From contig NC_010408.1 of the NCBI RefSeq assembly GCF_000069225.1, positions 1 to 64,000 on the forward strand: a stretch of DNA of 64,000 bases. The letters run 5' to 3'. A program made the position numbers and the translations under genes. Every line of letters begins with the position of its first letter. Positions within the stretch are counted from its first letter, which is position 1. This stretch comes from Clavibacter sepedonicus. Its GTDB lineage: Bacteria > Actinomycetota > Actinomycetes > Actinomycetales > Microbacteriaceae. Shown here piece by piece: positions 59,996 to 64,000 of this stretch. Under the pieces are notes generated by a model. It had not been told where the DNA came from, ran no database searches, and saw only the letters and a program-made list of their open reading frames with translations.

Positions 59996-61516
59996 ATGGA
60001 CCGACAGAACGTGCTGCCTCGCTTTCCTGACTCGCCAACCGATTTGTCTCAATTGCGCGCCGATCCGGTATCGATTCACGTTGCGCCCTGGTTTTTTGGT
60101 GGCGTACCTGATGACATGAGCACCTTTGTTGCCTGGGACTTGACGCGCACCGGTGACGCCTATATGGGCCGAACTATAGAAAGCGTCAACGGCACGAAGC
60201 CCAACTTAGTGCGCACATCTAGGCTTGGTTTGGCTGCGGATCTTTCCGACCCGCGTGGGTACGACCGAGTCGCCGAACGACTGAGGTATCACGACGATAT
60301 CACCCAGAATCGTGGATCGTGGGAACTAGCCCGACAGCTGCAGAAGGGGATCAGTGAACGCTACCCAAAGGAAGTTGCGCACGCCCTGGCCATATTCCGC
60401 GTACTCGTCAGTGGAGCAGAGGCCGCGAGTGATCTTCCCATGGTGATTACGAGTGCGACCGAAGGCTTGCGTGCCTCCAACTTTCACCATGCAGCACTCT
60501 TCTTAGTCGAATCGACTGATCGCCTGAGCCGACGGTACGGCGTCGCGCGTGCCATGCTGCACACCGGAGACCACGCCCCCGAACCTGACGCCAAAGAAGT
60601 CGACTTCTCGTCGTCGATTCGTCTCATGGAAGATGTGAATGTAGGCCTCTCCGCGTATCTAGAACCATTGGTTACTAGCCTCAGCCCTCACATATGGGCC
60701 ACTACCGCCCCACGCCCCGGCGGGGTGATCGTGTTTATATTCGGGATCGCCATTAGCGCGAAGCCTATCCTCGACCTTGACCTCCTGGCCCTTTCCGAGC
60801 GGCCTGCTGGCGTAAAGGCGTTCATGGGGCTGGATGCTATTCCCCCAACCGCATATCCGGCGGCCTTGCGCTGGTGGACGAAGCAGCTCGACATCGTGTT
60901 CTCTCACCTTACCCAACCTGCAAATTATGTTTTAGATGGTCAGTACCATGCTCCATCCGCAGTGGAGCGCATGCTCGCGTTTGAGCAGCTTTGCCGTTCG
61001 GTTCAGGTCATAGGCAGCTCTCGAGATGGTCACGCCCGTCGTCTTGCGCTTTTTCACACACTCGATTCACTTGGCGGACTGAACAAGACGCTGACCCGCG
61101 ATCGAGCGACCACGCTGTCAAAGATGCAGGCCGTACTTGCGGACTTAGAGACGCGTCTTCCATTCGACATCCAGGCTGTCTTATTGCCTCGCGCTCACGC
61201 CGCGGTGGCGGCTTTGCAGGACGTCCAAAACGGCTTCTTCATGGTCTCACGGATTCGTGGGAACGAGATTCTACTGCCAGATAAGCATGGCGGCGAGAGC
61301 TTGGTGCCACTCGCCACCGCCGCACGGGAGTGGCTGACGGTGTTGCGGAACAGCCAGCATGGAATGGATAAGGCACCGACGCCACGCACTCGCGCTTTAC
61401 TTTCGGCACATACCGGAGATCTGTCGCCCCGTATTGCGGATCTGGCGTGGCTGAGCTTGCTTGAAATATTGGCGCGGCCTGACCTTCTAGTTCGCGCCCC
61501 ACGTGCTTCTCATTAG
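59996..61516 (+). CDS. Large unknown protein of lower G+C
   Basis: A 506-residue soluble protein with no recognised domain, starting at ATG 59996 (MDRQNVLPRFPDSPTDLSQL). Most of it is helical. Near the C-terminus REWLTVLRNSQHGMDKAPTP has an R-N-x-x-H arrangement that recalls HEPN-type proteins, but the spacing is short. Codon use is clearly less G+C-biased than in the flanking Tad and conjugation genes, so it is probably a later acquisition; a defence role is possible. Confidence 0.6.
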   Translation: MDRQNVLPRFPDSPTDLSQLRADPVSIHVAPWFFGGVPDDMSTFVAWDLTRTGDAYMGRTIESVNGTKPNLVRTSRLGLAADLSDPRGYDRVAERLRYHDDITQNRGSWELARQLQKGISERYPKEVAHALAIFRVLVSGAEAASDLPMVITSATEGLRASNFHHAALFLVESTDRLSRRYGVARAMLHTGDHAPEPDAKEVDFSSSIRLMEDVNVGLSAYLEPLVTSLSPHIWATTAPRPGGVIVFIFGIAISAKPILDLDLLALSERPAGVKAFMGLDAIPPTAYPAALRWWTKQLDIVFSHLTQPANYVLDGQYHAPSAVERMLAFEQLCRSVQVIGSSRDGHARRLALFHTLDSLGGLNKTLTRDRATTLSKMQAVLADLETRLPFDIQAVLLPRAHAAVAALQDVQNGFFMVSRIRGNEILLPDKHGGESLVPLATAAREWLTVLRNSQHGMDKAPTPRTRALLSAHTGDLSPRIADLAWLSLLEILARPDLLVRAPRASH

Positions 61517-61535
61517 CGAGTGAGCCGATCGGCGG

Positions 61536-62264
61536 CTAGATGTACGAAGCCTCTGCCGCAATCGACAGGCGCTTGCGAATGCGCTTCAGGCGCGTGCGCA
61601 GTCCGTCGACGGTGATCTTCAGGTCGGCAGCGATCGTCATGTGGGACTCGTCTCCCAGGGACGCGCGGCTCAGCAGAGCCACCTCGCTGGAGGTGATGAC
61701 GTTGGTGTCCACGGCCCACGTGAACAGGTTGGCCAGCTGTGCGTCGGGGCTCTCGCCCGGGTCCTCCCACGCGCCGGCGACATGCTCGAGGATCTCGTCG
61801 GACACCGGGTGCGTGTGGCTGGCGATCACGCGGTCGTTGGCGGTCGCCGCCGGCGCGAGGATGCTCAGCATTCCCATGGTCAGGTTCGCCATGACACGTC
61901 GGCTGAGGTGGAGCTTGTACGTGCGGATGCTCTCCCACGCAGCTCCGAGAGCGAAGCCCACGCGGTCCGTGCGGTCGAGTTCATCGAGGGCTCGGACGCG
62001 GTGCGCCATCCGTCGGGCCGCCGGCACGAGGGCCTGCACCAGGATTCGCTCAGCGCCTCGATGTCCCTCGCGCGCCAGGCAGAGCAGAGCGTGCAGCAGC
62101 TCGTCCTGTTCGGCGCCGGTGGCAGTCCGGATCCTCTCGAGCAGGACGTCGCCGCGCTGCGCGCCGAGCGCCCCGTAGACGCTCATCCGCCCGGCGAGAT
62201 CGGTGTCCCACTCGATGTTCAGCTTCGTGATCAGCGGCGTGATGGGGCTGGCGGTGGCAGTCAT
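61536..62264 (-). CDS. Sigma-factor-like or LuxR-type regulator
   Basis: A 242-residue protein. The C-terminal region (ITSSEVALLSRASLGDESHM, then TIAADLKITVDGLRTRLKRI and RKRLS) has the layout of sigma-70 region 4 helix-turn-helix, and the helical N-terminal half (LLHALLCLAREGHRGAERIL, ALDELDRTDRVGFALGAAWE) fits region 2. It lies divergent from the conjugation operon and next to its two-block motif, so it may read that motif. Confidence 0.65.
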   Translation of the reverse strand: MTATASPITPLITKLNIEWDTDLAGRMSVYGALGAQRGDVLLERIRTATGAEQDELLHALLCLAREGHRGAERILVQALVPAARRMAHRVRALDELDRTDRVGFALGAAWESIRTYKLHLSRRVMANLTMGMLSILAPAATANDRVIASHTHPVSDEILEHVAGAWEDPGESPDAQLANLFTWAVDTNVITSSEVALLSRASLGDESHMTIAADLKITVDGLRTRLKRIRKRLSIAAEASYI

Positions 62265-62449
62265 GCGGCGCTCCTGGAGAGACGGTCAGTGGTCTCCCCC
62301 GACGGTCCTCACGAGGCGTGTACCCCCGCGTGTACCGCCTTGGCCCCGCGACATCGGACGCGTGTCTTCGTCCGCTTGGCGCGCTGACGGGCCCGCAAAC
62401 ATGCGGGTCGCACGCGTGTGCTGGGGGTTCTGCAGATCCGTCGAAGTTT
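62265..62449. other. Intergenic space between divergent genes
   Basis: No gene. It separates the sigma-like gene from the conjugation operon and must also hold the promoter of the former. No other clear signal is visible. Confidence 0.4.
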
Positions 62450-62489
62450 TTTGACCCACTCCCCCTCGCAGATCGCACCCCTCATAGGT
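62450..62489 (+). promoter_or_regulatory. Shared two-block promoter motif of the conjugation operon
   Basis: TTTGACCCACT (62450-62460), exactly 15 bp, CACCCCTCATAGGT (62476-62489), 40 bp before ATG 62530. A T6 run precedes the first block. Confidence 0.82.
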
Positions 62490-62529
62490 GACGGGCCAAA
62501 TCGGTCCGACCCGTGAAGGGAGAGACCCG

Positions 62530-62772
62530 ATGGCCACCGACCGACCCGCCACCCGCGCACCGGAGATCACCGACGAGCTCCTCGTCGAGCTGCAGAGCCA
62601 CGCGACCGTCCTCGCCGCGAAGGACCAAGCCGAGGAGATCGCCCTCGACCTCCACGAGGACCCGTTCAGCCCGACGACCCGCAGCAGGGTCCTCGGCTGG
62701 TTCAAGTCCGACACCTACCGCGCCGCCACTCAGCGCGCCCGTGCCCTCCGTGGGGCCCCGGAGGTGGAGTGA
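62530..62772 (+). CDS. Small helical protein, first gene of the conjugation operon
   Basis: An 80-residue charged protein (ITDELLVELQSHATVLAAKD, SRVLGWFKSDTYRAATQRAR). ATG 62530 has GAAGGGAG upstream. It is soluble and helical. Function unknown; similar short genes often begin actinobacterial transfer operons. Confidence 0.7.
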   Translation: MATDRPATRAPEITDELLVELQSHATVLAAKDQAEEIALDLHEDPFSPTTRSRVLGWFKSDTYRAATQRARALRGAPEVE

Positions 62773-62775
62773 CCG

Positions 62776-63804
62776 ATGAAGCTCCTGAAGAAGAACTCGG
62801 CACCGTCCGGGCAGCCCACGCCTCCGCCCGCGCCCGCGCTCGGCGCCACGCCGAAGGCGCCGACGCCGTCGTCCGCGAAGTGGACCAACGGATCAGCTCT
62901 GGGTGCCCGGGGGGTCTCTGCGCTGGTCGGGATCGCTGTCGTGTGTGGGCCGGTCGCTCTCGGTGCGCAGATGTTCACGTCCAGCGCACCGGTACAGAGC
63001 GCTCCGGCGCAGGCCGAAGCGGCGTTGAGCACAACGCAGCAGTCTGCCGGCGGGTACGCCGTCGGCTACGTCGGCGCATGGCTGAGCTCAACCCGTGACG
63101 ACAGCGCCTCGCTGAGCAACTACTTCGCCGGCTCGACGCTGAGCCTGTCGACGACACCGTTCGAGTACCGCAACATCGCCGTCGCATCTCTCACGCCGTC
63201 CACCGCCGGGGATCTCATGACGGTCGTGGTCGCCGCCGACGTGAAGGACGAGCAACTGTCCGATTCCAAGAAGGCACCATCCTGGCCGCGGCGGTATTTC
63301 CAGGTCGCTGTGAGCACTTCCGGGAGCACGCTCGCCGCCCTCACTCTTCCCGCGCCGGTCGCTGGGCCGGGTTCGACGACCAATGCGCCGCCAACGGACT
63401 ACCCAGCGTCGGTTTCGACGGCGGATCCGCTTGGAGGCAGCGTGATGTCGTTCCTCACCTCCTATCTCACGGGACAAGGAGCCGTCGAGCCTTATACGTC
63501 TCCTAATGCGGGTATCAGCGCGATCACGCCGGCGCCGTACACAGCTCTCACGCCCGTCTCCATCACTGCGGACGCCAAGCCCGTGGCCAAGCCGCAGGAC
63601 GGCTCCACCGCCGCAGTTCTCGCCACGATCACGACTCAGAACGCAGTCAGCCAGACCCTGACCGCCACATACGCACTGACGCTGACCGCGCGCGCGAACC
63701 GATGGGAAGTCTCCGCCATCGAGGCGGCGCCGAAGGTCTCTACCACGCCCAATGCCACCCCCACCCCTGCACCAACCGGTGCTAGCAGCTCGGAAGGAAA
63801 GTAG
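62776..63804 (+). CDS. TcpC/VirB8-like conjugation protein
   Basis: A 342-residue protein. A proline-rich cytoplasmic N-terminus (about 1-45), one membrane helix (GVSALVGIAVVCGPVALGAQ, about 45-65), and an extracytoplasmic part with two NTF2-like halves (GYVGAWLSSTRDDSASLSNY; SVMSFLTSYLTGQGAVEPYT). This is the architecture of the TcpC family, which corresponds to VirB8 in the Gram-positive type IV secretion channel. Confidence 0.8.
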   Translation: MKLLKKNSAPSGQPTPPPAPALGATPKAPTPSSAKWTNGSALGARGVSALVGIAVVCGPVALGAQMFTSSAPVQSAPAQAEAALSTTQQSAGGYAVGYVGAWLSSTRDDSASLSNYFAGSTLSLSTTPFEYRNIAVASLTPSTAGDLMTVVVAADVKDEQLSDSKKAPSWPRRYFQVAVSTSGSTLAALTLPAPVAGPGSTTNAPPTDYPASVSTADPLGGSVMSFLTSYLTGQGAVEPYTSPNAGISAITPAPYTALTPVSITADAKPVAKPQDGSTAAVLATITTQNAVSQTLTATYALTLTARANRWEVSAIEAAPKVSTTPNATPTPAPTGASSSEGK

Positions 63805-63806
63805 TC

Positions 63807-64000
63807 ATGTCCGCACTTCTTCTCACCGTCACCGACCCGTCCGTTCTCGCCAACGCCGCTGACCCCCAGGTTCTCGCTGCCGGAATCATGGCCACCGCGT
63901 CGGACCAGCTCACGCAGTTTCAGCAGCTCCTCCTCAAGGCCGCAGGCGTCGCTGGCATCATCTTTCTCGCGAAGATCGCTTACGACAAAGGTCTGGGTAT
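63807..64000 (+). CDS. Conjugation-operon membrane protein (partial at window edge)
   Basis: At least 64 residues, open at the right edge. ATG 63807 has GGAAGGAAAG upstream. A hydrophobic helix (KAAGVAGIIFLAKIAYDKGL) is seen. Position after the TcpC-like gene suggests a small membrane component of the transfer channel. Confidence 0.6.
   Translation, partial: MSALLLTVTDPSVLANAADPQVLAAGIMATASDQLTQFQQLLLKAAGVAGIIFLAKIAYDKGLG

Noticed and set aside
1..64000. tRNA, rRNA or tmRNA genes
   Set aside because: No cloverleaf or conserved rRNA segments were recognised by eye; a covariance-model scan would settle this.
1..64000. Replication initiator or ParA/ParB partition genes
   Set aside because: None with convincing motifs; the 5478-6320 ParB-like motif alone is not enough, and TadZ is the only ParA-like protein.

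Overview
The window looks like part of a large conjugative plasmid, or a similar mobile element, of a high-G+C actinobacterium, most likely Microbacteriaceae (Clavibacter/Curtobacterium/Rathayibacter-like). The reasons are strong G/C third-position bias, Lsr2, short overlapping operons of unknown genes, FtsK-like and HerA-like ATPases, a TcpC/VirB8-like conjugation protein at the right edge, two IS481-family insertions, and no rRNA, tRNA or core housekeeping gene. No replication or partition gene is visible.

Layout. 1-3640: extremely G+C-rich, repeat-dense, without a convincing gene. 3655-6320: small genes (two tandem VbhA-like antitoxin-like proteins) and two unknown genes of lower G+C. 6434-9796: dprA-like gene, double-HTH protein, lsr2, MFS exporter. 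9923-17362: a class I lanthipeptide cluster (lanA, lanC, lanB, ABC exporter, possible immunity peptide); lanB carries a frameshift. 17761-22976: NYN nuclease behind a leader terminator, secreted DUF1524 nuclease, and a membrane gene broken by an IS481-type element. 23052-29925: plus-strand accessory operon of small, mostly unknown genes. 30000-42800: long minus-strand operon (HerA-like ATPase, cytosine methyltransferase, FtsK-like proteins, zinc-ribbon/HTH proteins, a second DUF1524 protein). 42861-43928: second IS481-type element. 44156-47506: possible defence island (HEPN-like, DUF3800, AlbA_2). 47571-59307: complete-looking Tad pilus operon. 59485-62264: winged-helix regulator, large unknown gene, sigma-like protein. 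62450-64000: start of a plus-strand conjugation operon.

Two shared control elements tie the region together. (1) A sigma-70-type promoter (TTGACA, 17-18 bp spacer, TAGNTT) followed at once by the inverted repeat GTAGAT-N5-ATCTAC drives the dprA-like gene and three accessory units; a fifth half-copy lies in the loop of a hairpin near 29.4 kb. (2) A two-block motif, TTTGACCCACT-N15-CACCCCTYRTAGGT, with exactly 15 bp between the blocks, lies upstream of the Tad operon, the conjugation operon and the 30-42.8 kb operon. The second IS481-type element has split the last copy. This suggests that Tad pilus, transfer apparatus and the accessory operon were expressed together, and that the pilus may serve mating or attachment.

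Three genes (lanB, a small membrane gene at 26.4 kb, a pilus-operon gene at 51.8 kb) are broken by one-base shifts within G/C homopolymers. These may be real, phase-variable, or sequencing errors, so raw reads should be checked before calling them dead.
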